Assembly (NCBI GenBank): GCA_016209885.1 | Contig: JACQVF010000063.1 | Location: 1-51,566, forward strand | From: Gemmatimonadota bacterium | Lineage (GTDB): Bacteria; Gemmatimonadota; Gemmatimonadetes; Longimicrobiales; Gaopeijiaceae | DNA: 51,566 nt | Reading direction: 5' to 3' | Shown here: positions 38,896-47,081 of the stretch, one piece after another | How the letters are laid out: the number at the start of each line of letters is the position of its first letter | Numbering within the stretch: the first letter of the stretch is position 1 | Made by a program: the position numbers and the translations under genes | Notes under the pieces: generated by a model | Told to the model about the DNA's origin: nothing | Databases searched by the model: none | The model's input: the letters and a program-made list of their open reading frames with translations, nothing else

Positions 38896-39285
38896 CTACT
38901 CGCCAAGGTGCGCCGCATACTCCTCCGGGCTCAAGAGCGCGTCCAGCTCGCTAGCATCCGACGCGCGAATACGGATCATCCACCCATCCCCGTACGGATC
39001 CGTGTTCACCAGCGACGGATCCGCGTCCAGCGCCTCGTTCACCTCCAGCACCCCGCCGGTGAGCGGGCAGTACAGATCACTCACCGCCTTCACCGCCTCG
39101 ATCGTGCCAAACGGCTCCATGCGCTTGAACTCGTCTCCCGGAGCCGGAAGCTCCACGAACACCACGTCCCCCAGCTCGCCCTGGGCGTAGTCCGTGATCC
39201 CGACCAGATACACGCCCTCCTCCTCCGTCCGCTTCAGATACTCGTGCTCCTCGGTATAGAGCAGGTCCTGCGGGATCGCCGACAT
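38896..39285 (-). CDS. gcvH: Glycine cleavage system H protein
   Basis: The lipoyl carrier that shuttles the aminomethyl group between the P, T and L proteins. 129 aa with the lipoyl-lysine Lys66 in GTIEAVKAVSDLYCPLTG and the GDVVFVELPAPGDEF strand. ATG 39285 has a strong ribosome binding site (GGGAGGAGGG) and the family start (MSAIPQDLLYTEEHEYLKR). First gene of a nine-gene minus-strand block; promoter at 39323-39352. The T-protein gene (gcvT) is not in this window. Confidence 0.97.
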   Translation of the reverse strand: MSAIPQDLLYTEEHEYLKRTEEEGVYLVGITDYAQGELGDVVFVELPAPGDEFKRMEPFGTIEAVKAVSDLYCPLTGGVLEVNEALDADPSLVNTDPYGDGWMIRIRASDASELDALLSPEEYAAHLGE

Positions 39286-39638
39286 AGCGGGCCCTCCTCC
39301 CGTTCGTGGATACGGAGCGCTCACAATAGACCGCGCGCGGACGAGGCGTCAAGGGCGCGGGGCGCGCGGCGCGCCGGTCGCCCGGACCGGCCACCCCGGG
39401 CCGCCGCCCGCCCTCCCGCGGCCCTGTCGTTCCGCCCTTCCCGCTACCGGGTATCGGGCATTCTGACCGGAAACGTTGCCTGGGCTCAAGTTCGATATCT
39501 CACGTTCGGACCACATGTTATGCGATCCGAGTCGCTGGTCCGACTCTTGCTCCCAAGCTCTATTGTAGGTACGAGCGCACGGCGAGTGGTTCGCCGGGCT
39601 CTCGCAATCGAAGCTGCATGAGGAGGCACAGGATCATC
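39286..39638. other. Divergent intergenic region between gcvH and the STAS gene
   Basis: Apart from the gcvH promoter, it carries an inverted repeat TCGGACCA (39506-39513)/TGGTCCGA (39536-39543), which could be an operator for either gene. I searched for the conserved core of a glycine riboswitch upstream of gcvH and did not see one. The 39481-39570 part is less GC-rich than the rest. Confidence 0.5.
39323..39352 (-). promoter_or_regulatory. Promoter of the gcvH operon
   Basis: On the minus strand TTGACG (39352-39347, 5 of 6) and TATTGT (39328-39323, 4 of 6) are spaced by 18 bp, about 38 bases upstream of the gcvH ATG. Confidence 0.6.
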
Positions 39639-39971
39639 ATGACATTGGACCGGGATCACAGACCCGTCATCGTGGTGCCGGATCAGCTCACTGCCGAGAC
39701 GTGGTTGGCGATGGATGAGGCGGCGCGGTGGTGCCTGGAGCGCGGGGGCAGCGAAGTCGTCTTCGACCTGTCGGCGACGGAAGCGATCGATGGGTCGGGA
39801 CTCGCGCTCCTGGTCGCGGTGAGTCGAGAAGCGGAGCGTGTTAGCCGGAGGGTGCGAATCGTGGGGATTTCGGATCGCCTGCGGGCGCTTTTCCGGCTGG
39901 CGCGGATCGAGGGTTCGTTCGAGTTCGGCGACGAGCCGGTGGCGCCCGCGGGAGCTTCCGGAGCGGCGTAG
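39639..39971 (+). CDS. STAS-domain anti-sigma factor antagonist
   Basis: A stand-alone STAS-domain protein (110 aa) of the SpoIIAA/RsbV kind, usually regulated by phosphorylation of one serine by an anti-sigma kinase. The diagnostic VVFDLSATEAIDGSGLALLV segment has Ser53 at the expected position, and RIVGISDRLRALFRLARIEG follows. ATG 39639 is chosen with AGGAGG 12 bases upstream at 39621-39626; ATG 39618 (7 residues earlier) is an alternative, though it overlaps that site. No partner kinase or phosphatase gene is adjacent, so the target sigma or stressosome is unknown. Its end is 10 bases from the convergent sigma-54 regulator. Confidence 0.85.
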   Translation: MTLDRDHRPVIVVPDQLTAETWLAMDEAARWCLERGGSEVVFDLSATEAIDGSGLALLVAVSREAERVSRRVRIVGISDRLRALFRLARIEGSFEFGDEPVAPAGASGAA

Positions 39972-39981
39972 TCCAGCCGCA

Positions 39982-41358
39982 TCAGCCGGGCCGCGCGAGG
40001 TCGTAGTCGCGGATCTTGCGGTAGAGCGTCTTCGGGGAGATCCCGAGGATCTGCGAAGCCCGTCCCTGGTGCCAGTTCGTGTACTCGAGGACGCGGGCGA
40101 TGTGGTGGCGCTCCACCTCATCGAGGGAGAGATCGTTGGCCGGCTCGCTCGTGCTCGTCGCTAGCAGCGCAGGCGGCTTTTCTTGCCGCAGGTCGGCGGG
40201 CAGGTCACGCACACGGATCGTGCGATCGCCAGCGAGAAGCAGCGCCCGTTCGATCACGTTGCGCACCTCTCGCACGTTGCCGGGCCACGCGTACTCCTTC
40301 AGGGCCCGCACCGCCTCCTCCTCGATAGTCCAGTCCTCGCCGCCGCCGGCCAGGGTACGGAGGAAGTGCCGCGCGAGGATGGACACATCGTCGCGCCGCT
40401 CCTTCAAGGGCGGCAGCTCGAGGGTGATCGTGTTCACGCGGTAGTAGAGGTCCCGGCGAAACGCGCCCTTCTCGACCATCGCCTGCAGGGCCTGGTTCGT
40501 GGCGGCGATGAGGCGGACGTCGGCGCGAACCTGCTTGGTGCCGCCCACCCGGTAGAAGGTTTTCTCCTCGAGCGCGCGCAGCAGCTTCCCCTGGAGCCGC
40601 GGCTCCAGGTCGCCGATCTCGTCCATGAACAGCGTGCCGCCGTCGGCGAGCTCGAAGAGCCCGAGCTTCCGGTCCATGGCGCCGGTGAACGCGCCCTTCT
40701 CGTGGCCGAACAGCTCGGATTCCAGGAGCGTATCCGGCAGCGCCGCACAGTTGACGGCAACGAGGGATTGTGCGGCGCGAGCGGAGGCCCGGTGGATCGC
40801 CTGGGCGACCAGCTCCTTCCCCGTGCCTGAGTCTCCGATGATCAGGACCGGGGTCTCGCTGCGCGCGACGCGCTCCACGACCTCCAGCACCTTGAGCATC
40901 CGGGGATCCTGGGTGACGATCTCGGGGAACGCGGCGCTGCGGGCAGCCCGTTCCTGAAGACGCCGGTTGTCCAGCGAGAGGCGCCGCTTCTCCCACGCCC
41001 GGCGAACGAGGAGCACGAGCTCGGGGGCGTGGTACGGCTTCGTGACGTAGTCGTAGGCACCCAGCTTCATGGCGGCGAGGGCGGACTCGACCGTGCCGTG
41101 GCCGGTCACGACGATCACCTCCGGGCGCTCCTCCTCCTGGGCGATCCGGCGCAGCACCTCGATGCCGTCCAGGCCCGGCATGAGGATGTCGAGGACGGCG
41201 ACGTCGTAGGTCCGATCCTGGATGGCGGTGAGCGCCGCGATGCCGTCGCCAACCGCGTCTACGCGGTATCCCGCCTGGCGGAGCTGCTGCTCGAGGAGGA
41301 CCCGGAGCGGCTCCTCGTCATCAGCGACAAGGACTTCGATACGCGGTTCGTTCGGCAT
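39982..41358 (-). CDS. Sigma-54 response regulator (NtrC/AtoC type)
   Basis: A 458-aa transcription activator. Residues 1-120 are a receiver domain with the Asp-box VLVADDE, phospho-acceptor Asp in VAVLDILMPGLDG, and the Thr/Lys pair in VVTGHGT and VTKPYH. About 145-370 is the AAA+ domain: Walker A IGDSGTGKELVA, the sigma-54 contact loop GAFTGA (FGHEKGAFTGAMDRK), Walker B GGTLFMDEIGDLE and ENVREVR-type sensor. The C-terminal helix-turn-helix (SLDEVERHHIARVLE, ASQILGISPKTLYRKIRDY) binds enhancers. The cognate sensor kinase is not adjacent. Targets unknown; no obvious -24/-12 site was found by eye nearby. Confidence 0.95.
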   Translation of the reverse strand: MPNEPRIEVLVADDEEPLRVLLEQQLRQAGYRVDAVGDGIAALTAIQDRTYDVAVLDILMPGLDGIEVLRRIAQEEERPEVIVVTGHGTVESALAAMKLGAYDYVTKPYHAPELVLLVRRAWEKRRLSLDNRRLQERAARSAAFPEIVTQDPRMLKVLEVVERVARSETPVLIIGDSGTGKELVAQAIHRASARAAQSLVAVNCAALPDTLLESELFGHEKGAFTGAMDRKLGLFELADGGTLFMDEIGDLEPRLQGKLLRALEEKTFYRVGGTKQVRADVRLIAATNQALQAMVEKGAFRRDLYYRVNTITLELPPLKERRDDVSILARHFLRTLAGGGEDWTIEEEAVRALKEYAWPGNVREVRNVIERALLLAGDRTIRVRDLPADLRQEKPPALLATSTSEPANDLSLDEVERHHIARVLEYTNWHQGRASQILGISPKTLYRKIRDYDLARPG

Positions 41359-41578
41359 GCTCCTCGCAGGTCGGCGCGGGCGGAAGCCCGCGCGAGCGGC
41401 GCGCCCGGTCCGCGCGCATCCGCTGCAATGTAGGCGAGCCTCTGGTGCGCTACAAGCGCGCAGGGAAGCGTCTTTTCGCGCTCACACGCACGCGATACAT
41501 TGCCCCCGGCGCCTGCGGCCGGCCGCCTTTCCCCTCCCGGTCCTGCTGCGGCGGGATCGTCCGGCGCTAGACGTGGCG

Positions 41579-42514
41579 ATGGATATCCGTGCACTCGTGG
41601 CCCCGCTCCGCGCCGACGCGGTGAGCGGCGCGGCGGTGATCGCGCGGCGAGCCGCCAGGCTCGTGCGGCGGGCAGCGCGGGAGACCCCGGCCGCGGACGT
41701 GCGGGCGCTGCGCTCAGCGCTCTCGCGTCTCGCCGTGGCGCTGTTGGAGGCGCAGCCGGCGATGGCGCCGCTGGTAGCGTTGGCGCGCGACGTGCTCATC
41801 GCCGTCGAGGGGGTAGACGAGATCGAGGAGGCGCGGGGGGCGGCAGCCGCTGCGGCGCTCGCGTTCACGGCGACGCTCGAGCGCGCGGGGCAGGCGGTGG
41901 CCGGGGCGGCCGTCCCCCTGATCCCCGAGGGGGGCCGGGTTCTCACCCTCTCCTCGTCGTCCACGGTGCGATGGGCCCTCCTCGCCGCGGCGCGGGAACG
42001 GGCGCTTCGCGTCACGTGTCTGGAGAGCCGGCCGCTGCGGGAGGGGCGGAGGCTCGCACGCGCTCTCGAGGAGGCCGGGATCCCGGTGAGGTTCGCGGTA
42101 GACGCAGCGGTCGCTTCGCTGGTGGACGAGAGCGACATCGTGCTGGTGGGTGCTGACTCCGTGGGTGATCGGGGGGTCGTGAACAAGATCGGGACGCGCG
42201 CCGCCGCGCTGGCGGCCGGCGCAGCGCGCGTCCCCGTCTACGTGCTGGCGGACCGGACGAAGCTCCTTCCGCCGGGCTTTCCGCAGCCGCTGGGGGGCAC
42301 GGGGCCCGCGCACGAGGTCTGGCGCGCGCCGCGCGGCGTGGAGATATGGAACCACTATTTCGAGGCCACGCCGGTGGAGCTCGCCAGCGGGCTCGTCACC
42401 GAGGAGGGAGTACTGGACCCCGCGGCCGTGGCGGCGCAGCGCGCCGCGCTCGCCGTGCCGCCCCGGCTCCGGGAGTGGAGCCGCTCGCGGCGGACGGCGT
42501 GGACGGCAGGGTGA
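41579..42514 (+). CDS. eIF2B alpha/beta/delta-like protein
   Basis: A 311-aa protein of the eIF-2B/MtnA/ribose-1,5-bisphosphate isomerase superfamily. The sugar-phosphate-binding signature is clear: VTCLESRPLREGRRLARALE, GIPVRFAVDAAVASLV, IVLVGADSVGDRGVVNKIGT and VPVYVLADRTKLLPPGF. The upstream SSSSTVRWALLAA replaces the T-x-C-type segment that holds the catalytic cysteine in MtnA and R15P isomerases, so I do not expect the same chemistry, while the conserved Asp of GAD is kept. Start by ATG 41579; GTG 41573 also possible, no clear ribosome site. Function not assigned. Divergent from the sigma-54 regulator and followed 75 bases later by an acyl-CoA dehydrogenase. Confidence 0.8.
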   Translation: MDIRALVAPLRADAVSGAAVIARRAARLVRRAARETPAADVRALRSALSRLAVALLEAQPAMAPLVALARDVLIAVEGVDEIEEARGAAAAAALAFTATLERAGQAVAGAAVPLIPEGGRVLTLSSSSTVRWALLAAARERALRVTCLESRPLREGRRLARALEEAGIPVRFAVDAAVASLVDESDIVLVGADSVGDRGVVNKIGTRAAALAAGAARVPVYVLADRTKLLPPGFPQPLGGTGPAHEVWRAPRGVEIWNHYFEATPVELASGLVTEEGVLDPAAVAAQRAALAVPPRLREWSRSRRTAWTAG

Positions 42515-42589
42515 GGGGGCCGGCGCACGGCATCGGGCCGTACATCTGCCGGTGTCTCCCGCGGGCCACGTGAAAACGGAGGAGGAGCA

Positions 42590-43759
42590 ATGGCGACCAT
42601 CACACCTCCCATGGTGCCCATGCCGCTCACGGCGTTCAGCGAGGAGGAGCAGATGTTCCGCGACGCGGTACGCGCGTTCGCGGAGGAGGAGGTGCGACCC
42701 CTCGTCCTGCGCATGGACCGCGACGGCGAGATCGAGCGCAGCTTGATCCCCAAGTTCTTCGAGCTCGGCCTCATGGGGATGGAAGTGCCGGAAGAGCTCG
42801 GCGGCGCCGGCGCGAGATTCATCACCATCGTCCTCGCGGTCGAGGAGCTCTCCCGCGTCGATCCGTCCGTGGGCGTATTCGTAGACGTACAGAACACCCT
42901 GGTGAACAACGCGATCCTGCGCTGGGGTACGGACGACCTGAAGGCGCGCTACCTTCCGCGCCTGGCGCGCGACCTCGTGGGTGCCTACGCGCTGTCCGAG
43001 GCCGGAAGCGGGTCCGATGCCTTCTCCCTCTCCGCGCGCGCCGTTCGGGACGGTGACGACTGGGTGCTCGACGGCCGGAAGATGTGGACGACGAACGGCG
43101 CCGAAGCCGGCGTCTACATCGTCTTCGCCAACGTGGAGCCCGGCTCGGGCTATCGCGGCATCACGGCCTTCATGGTGGAACGGGAGTTCCCCGGGTTCGC
43201 CGTCGGCAAGAAGGAGGACAAGCTGGGCATCCGGGCCTCGTCCACCACGGAGCTCATCCTGGAGGGCTGCCGGGTGCCCGCCGACAACGTGCTCGGCCAG
43301 GTGGGACAGGGGTACAGGGTCGCCATCGAGACTCTGAACGAGGGACGCATCGGGATCGGAGCCCAGATGGTGGGCCTGGCCCAAGGCGCCCTCGACGCGA
43401 CCATGCGCTACGTCAGGGAGCGCCAGCAGTTCGGGCGCCCCGTCGCCGAGTTCCAGGGCGTCCAGTTCCAGATCGCCGAGATGGCGACGCGCCTCGAAGC
43501 CGCGCGGCTTCTGGTCTACAACGCGGCGCGGCTCAAGGACGCAGGCCTTCCCTTCGTCGTCCCGGCGGCGATGGCCAAGCTGTTCGCCTCCGAGGAAGCC
43601 GAGGCCATCGCCTCGCGGTGCATCGACCTCCACGGCGGCTACGGGTTCACACGCGAGTACCCCGTGGAGAAATACTACCGCGACGCGAAGATCGGGACGA
43701 TCTACGAAGGGACGAGCAACATGCAGCTGCAGACTATCGCGAAGCTGCTGTTGCGCTAG
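42590..43759 (+). CDS. Acyl-CoA dehydrogenase (short/branched-chain type)
   Basis: A 389-aa FAD enzyme that introduces the trans-2 double bond in acyl-CoA. N-terminal helices then LARDLVGAYALSEAGSGSDA, the FAD-binding WVLDGRKMWTTNGAEAGVYI, RQQFGRPVAEFQGVQFQIAE, and the active-site glutamate in KIGTIYEGTSNMQLQTIAK identify it; a Tyr-Glu-Gly triplet is the position used by short-chain enzymes. ATG 42590 has GGAGGAGG about 7 bases upstream. Length is normal. No beta-oxidation partners are next to it. A copy of the 17-bp dispersed repeat begins 8 bases after its stop. Confidence 0.95.
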   Translation: MATITPPMVPMPLTAFSEEEQMFRDAVRAFAEEEVRPLVLRMDRDGEIERSLIPKFFELGLMGMEVPEELGGAGARFITIVLAVEELSRVDPSVGVFVDVQNTLVNNAILRWGTDDLKARYLPRLARDLVGAYALSEAGSGSDAFSLSARAVRDGDDWVLDGRKMWTTNGAEAGVYIVFANVEPGSGYRGITAFMVEREFPGFAVGKKEDKLGIRASSTTELILEGCRVPADNVLGQVGQGYRVAIETLNEGRIGIGAQMVGLAQGALDATMRYVRERQQFGRPVAEFQGVQFQIAEMATRLEAARLLVYNAARLKDAGLPFVVPAAMAKLFASEEAEAIASRCIDLHGGYGFTREYPVEKYYRDAKIGTIYEGTSNMQLQTIAKLLLR

Positions 43760-43766
43760 GCTACGG

Positions 43767-43786
43767 CTAGCAGGTCGCTGAAGAAC
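43767..43786. repeat. 17-20 bp dispersed repeat, copy 2
   Basis: CTAGCAGGTCGCTGAAGAAC begins with the same 17 bases found at 17779-17795 next to the palindromic element. It lies between the acyl-CoA dehydrogenase stop and the methyltransferase start. Confidence 0.7.
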
Positions 43787-43797
43787 TACGGCTGGAC

Positions 43798-44628
43798 GTG
43801 CGGAGCGCGCTGGACAACATCTGCATCGTCCTGGACGAGCCCCAGGACGTCGTGAACATCGCCGCCGTCGTCCGCGCCATGAAGAACCTGGGGCTCTCGC
43901 GACTGCGCCTGGTCCGACCCGCCGAGTTCGACGTCCTGCGCATCACCGGGATCGCCCACCGAAGCGAAGATATCGTCGGCGCCGCGCTCCACTTCGAAAC
44001 GCTCGCCGACGCCCTGGCCGACGCGGTCCACGTGGCCGGCACCACCACCCGCGCCCGCACGGCAAAGCGGAACTACGGGCGACCCCGCCACATGGCACCC
44101 GCGCTGTTGGACCGCGCCCGCGACGGAACGGTGGCGATCCTCTTCGGGCGCGAGGACCGCGGCCTCACCAACGCGGCGCTCGACCGCTGTCAGACTGTAC
44201 TCATCATCCCGACGGTCCCCGAGTACGCGAGCCTCAATCTGGCTCACGCCGTCCTCATCGTCGCCTATGAGCTCTTCCTGGCGGCGGGCGGCGAGGAGCG
44301 GCCGCTGCCCCTGGGGAAGCGGCGGACGGAGCCGGCTCAACACCGCGACCTGGAGGAGATGTACCGGGCGCTGGAATCCGCGCTCCTTGCCATCGAGTTC
44401 TTCAAAGCCCGGGAGCCCGATCGCGTCATGCGCTCGCTGCGCACGCTCCTCTCGCGTGCGGAGCCGGAACTGCGGGAGGCGCACTTGGTGAGCGCTATCG
44501 GCCTGGAGGTCATGCATTTCCTGGCGCGGGCACGGGGGGGCACGGAGCGCGGCGATGCCGCAGGGCGAGGGACGGTGACGGGCGGGGAAGGGGCGGACGG
44601 GGTGGGCAGAGCGGAAGGAGCCCAATGA
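43798..44628 (+). CDS. TrmH/SpoU-family tRNA/rRNA 2'-O-methyltransferase (TrmJ-like)
   Basis: A SPOUT knot methyltransferase of the TrmH family, closest to TrmJ, which methylates position 32 of tRNA in E. coli. Visible are motif 1 (LDEPQDVVNIAAVVRAMKNL with the Asn-Arg site), motif 2 ILFGREDRGLTNAALD and motif 3 IIPTVPEYASLNLAHAVLIV, which forms the SAM-binding knot. The 276-aa length and C-terminal helical region with a Gly/Ala-rich tail are typical. GTG 43798 is called; no ribosome site is visible, and upstream lies the dispersed repeat, so the start is uncertain. tRNA versus rRNA substrate cannot be separated here. Confidence 0.85.
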   Translation: MRSALDNICIVLDEPQDVVNIAAVVRAMKNLGLSRLRLVRPAEFDVLRITGIAHRSEDIVGAALHFETLADALADAVHVAGTTTRARTAKRNYGRPRHMAPALLDRARDGTVAILFGREDRGLTNAALDRCQTVLIIPTVPEYASLNLAHAVLIVAYELFLAAGGEERPLPLGKRRTEPAQHRDLEEMYRALESALLAIEFFKAREPDRVMRSLRTLLSRAEPELREAHLVSAIGLEVMHFLARARGGTERGDAAGRGTVTGGEGADGVGRAEGAQ

Positions 44629-44633
44629 GCGTA

Positions 44634-44662
44634 TTGTAGAGGGGAAGAATCGTGGGTATGTT
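44634..44662 (+). promoter_or_regulatory. Weak promoter candidate for the GGDEF gene
   Basis: TTGTAG (44634-44639) and TATGTT (44657-44662) are separated by 17 bp, in an AT-rich window (44657-44675) rare for this genome, immediately upstream of the GGDEF gene. The -35 match is only 3 of 6. Confidence 0.35.
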
Positions 44663-44736
44663 GTTAATTTAGTGGTAGCTCCGCGCGCACCTTGGCAGGC
44701 GCCGGACGCCCGCCCCATCCCGAATCGGATATCAGC

Positions 44737-46242
44737 GTGCCTTCTCCGCAGCAGGACCCACACCTTTCGCGGCTGAGCGAGCGGTATCGCGTTCTCGTGG
44801 ACATCGCCAAGACGCTCACGGGGACGCTGAGCGCGGACGAGCTCTATCGCGCCGTCTATCGGGAGACGGCGCGCGTTCTCGAGACGTCGGGGTTCTACAT
44901 CTCGCTCTACGACGCACGCCGCGACCTCGCGACGGTGGTTTTCTACGCGGACCGTGGCGTCGAGGAGCGTGTGGAGGTGACGTACCGCGGCTCGGACAGC
45001 CAGGTACTGCGGCTGGGGCATCCGGTGATGATTGCCGACCAGACCGGGGGCCAGCCGGTCGTGGTGCTCGGTCACGATCCCTCAGACATCACGAGCTCGG
45101 CGATCGCGGCCCCTCTGCGCTACAAGGATCGGGTGTTGGGGGCGATGAGCGCCCAGAGCTACCGCCCCAACGCGTACACGGAGGGGGATCTCGAGTTGCT
45201 GCAGGCCATCGCGGATCTGGCGGCCGTGGCGCTGGAGACCGCGCGGTACGTGACGGAGCTGGAGCGTCGGCGGCTGGAGGCCGAGCGCATCGAGGAGATC
45301 GGGCGCGCGCTGGCCAGCTCGCTGGATCCACAGGAGGTGCTTAGCCAGGTCATCGATGCAGCCATCGAGCTTCTGAGCGCCGATGCGGGCACCGTGTGGT
45401 TCTTCGAGGGGAGGCGGGCAGTGGTCGGGGCCGCGGTCGGGACACTGGCCGAGGCGCCACGCCGGGAGTACCGGATTCCGCCGGCGCTTGCCGAGCGATT
45501 GGTGAAGCGCCGGGAGTCGCTCGTCATCGACGATGTCCGGACCAGTGAGTTCATCCCGCAGGCGTTGCTCCAGGACATCCGCGCGCGCAGCGGGCTCGTC
45601 GCGCCCTTGGTTATCGACGGCCGGGTCGTGGGCGCCGTGTCGGCCGCAACGAGCGAGCCACGCTCGTTCCAGAATGAAGAGGTCCAGCTCCTGGAGCGCC
45701 TGGCGAGCCAGGCGTCCCTGGCTCTCGCGAACGCGCGGCTGCACGAGCGGCTGCACGCGCTTTCGCTCACCGACCCGCTCACCGAGCTGGCAAACCGCCG
45801 GCACCTGGAGATGCAGCTCGCGCGGGAGATCGCCGCAGCGCAGCGTGGCCGTGCGCTGACCATTGTCCTTTTCGACCTGGACCACTTCAAGCGGTACAAC
45901 GACCGTCACGGCCACGTGGCCGGTGACGCGGTGCTCCGGGCGTTCGCCTCCGTGCTCTCGGCGGAGACCCGCAGGATGAACCTGGTGGCCCGCTACGGGG
46001 GCGACGAGTTCATCTCGGTGCTCTCGGGCTCCACGCAGCAAGGCGCCGCCCAGCACGCCCGGCGCGTGCTCCAGCGCGCGGAGGAGCAGCCGCTTCTGCG
46101 TTCCGCGGGAATCCGGGTGAGCTGGGGGATCGCCGCATACGGGCCCGAGATGTCGAGCGCCCAGGACCTGATCCAGGCAGCGGACCGCTCGCTCTACGCG
46201 TCGAAGGAGGAGCGCCCCACGGTCCGCGAACGCGGCCGTTGA
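44737..46242 (+). CDS. GAF-GAF-GGDEF diguanylate cyclase
   Basis: A signalling protein with two N-terminal GAF sensor domains and a C-terminal GGDEF domain that makes cyclic di-GMP. GAF1 spans about 20-160 (YRVLVDIAKTLTGTLSADEL, YISLYDARRDLATVVFYA), GAF2 about 185-320 (EEIGRALASSLDPQEVLSQV, VWFFEGRRAVVGAAV). The active-site loop is intact (ARYGGDEFISVLSG) with LDHFKRYNDRHGH upstream. The inhibitory I-site RxxD normally five residues before GGDEF reads RRMN here, so product inhibition is probably lost. The start is uncertain: GTG 44737 is called, TTG 44692 keeps 15 more residues. The stop overlaps the TTG start of the next gene. Confidence 0.9.
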   Translation: MPSPQQDPHLSRLSERYRVLVDIAKTLTGTLSADELYRAVYRETARVLETSGFYISLYDARRDLATVVFYADRGVEERVEVTYRGSDSQVLRLGHPVMIADQTGGQPVVVLGHDPSDITSSAIAAPLRYKDRVLGAMSAQSYRPNAYTEGDLELLQAIADLAAVALETARYVTELERRRLEAERIEEIGRALASSLDPQEVLSQVIDAAIELLSADAGTVWFFEGRRAVVGAAVGTLAEAPRREYRIPPALAERLVKRRESLVIDDVRTSEFIPQALLQDIRARSGLVAPLVIDGRVVGAVSAATSEPRSFQNEEVQLLERLASQASLALANARLHERLHALSLTDPLTELANRRHLEMQLAREIAAAQRGRALTIVLFDLDHFKRYNDRHGHVAGDAVLRAFASVLSAETRRMNLVARYGGDEFISVLSGSTQQGAAQHARRVLQRAEEQPLLRSAGIRVSWGIAAYGPEMSSAQDLIQAADRSLYASKEERPTVRERGR

Positions 46243-47081
46243 CCCGCCCCGGGGCCGTGAAAGCGAAGGGGCCCGCCGCGCCCGCCGACCCTGCGTTCGT
46301 TCGCGAGATCCTCGAGAGCGCCGAAGGGTTTGCCCGCGAGGCTGGCGTCGTTGTTCTGCGATACTACGGCGCCGTGGTTCCCGGCCAGGCGAAAGGGGAC
46401 GGCTCGCCGGTGACCGTCGCGGACCGGGAGGCGGAAGCCCTCCTCCGGGAGCTCATCGGTGCTCGTTACCCGCACCACGGGATCCTGGGCGAAGAGTTCG
46501 GAGAGAGCGCGCCTGAGGCACCGATCCGCTGGATCCTCGATCCCATCGACGGAACGCGCTCGTTCATGCGGGGCGTCCCCCTCTTCGGCATGCTCATCGG
46601 CGTGGAGATATCCGGGACCGCGTCCGTGGGCGTCGCCTACTTCCCGGCCCTCGGCGAGATGGTGAGCGCCGGCCTCGGGCAGGGCGCCCGCTGGAACGGA
46701 CGCACCGCCCGCGTCTCAACAGTCCGCAACCTGAGCGCTGCCCTCGTCCTCACCACAGACGTCGAAGCGGTCAGCCAGCGCGGGTGGGCCGAAGACTGGA
46801 ACCGGCTCACCCGCCAGGCCGCGTTCGCGCGAACGTGGGGCGACTGCTACGGCCACGTGCTCGTCGCCACCGGGCGCGCCGAGATCATGGTGGACCCGAT
46901 CCTGAAGGTATGGGATGCCGCGCCGTTCGTGCCCATCCTCACGGAGGCCGGCGGGCACTTCACCGATCTGACGGGCACGCCAACGATCCACGGCGGGTGC
47001 GGGATCTCGACGAACGCCGCGCTGCACGAGATGGCGCTGGGCGTTCTGGGGAAGCGGGCGGGCGAGCGGGTGAGCGGGTGA
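46239..47081 (+). CDS. Inositol-monophosphatase family phosphatase (HisN-like)
   Basis: A Mg2+-dependent phosphatase of the inositol monophosphatase fold; HisN members act as histidinol-phosphatase. Both metal motifs are present: GEEFGES and WILDPIDGTRSFMRGVP in the first, and WDAAPFVPILTEAGG in the second, plus the VADREAEALLREL helix. The length (280 aa) is normal. The start is TTG 46239 overlapping the GGDEF stop (TTGA), with an alternative GTG at 46257. HisN is my best guess; the specific substrate is inferred, not shown. A terminator-like inverted repeat follows. Confidence 0.85.
   Translation: MTRPGAVKAKGPAAPADPAFVREILESAEGFAREAGVVVLRYYGAVVPGQAKGDGSPVTVADREAEALLRELIGARYPHHGILGEEFGESAPEAPIRWILDPIDGTRSFMRGVPLFGMLIGVEISGTASVGVAYFPALGEMVSAGLGQGARWNGRTARVSTVRNLSAALVLTTDVEAVSQRGWAEDWNRLTRQAAFARTWGDCYGHVLVATGRAEIMVDPILKVWDAAPFVPILTEAGGHFTDLTGTPTIHGGCGISTNAALHEMALGVLGKRAGERVSG

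Noticed and set aside
39286..39500. Glycine riboswitch upstream of gcvH
   Set aside because: The conserved core bases were not found, and the promoter sits only about 38 bases before the start codon, leaving no room for an aptamer.
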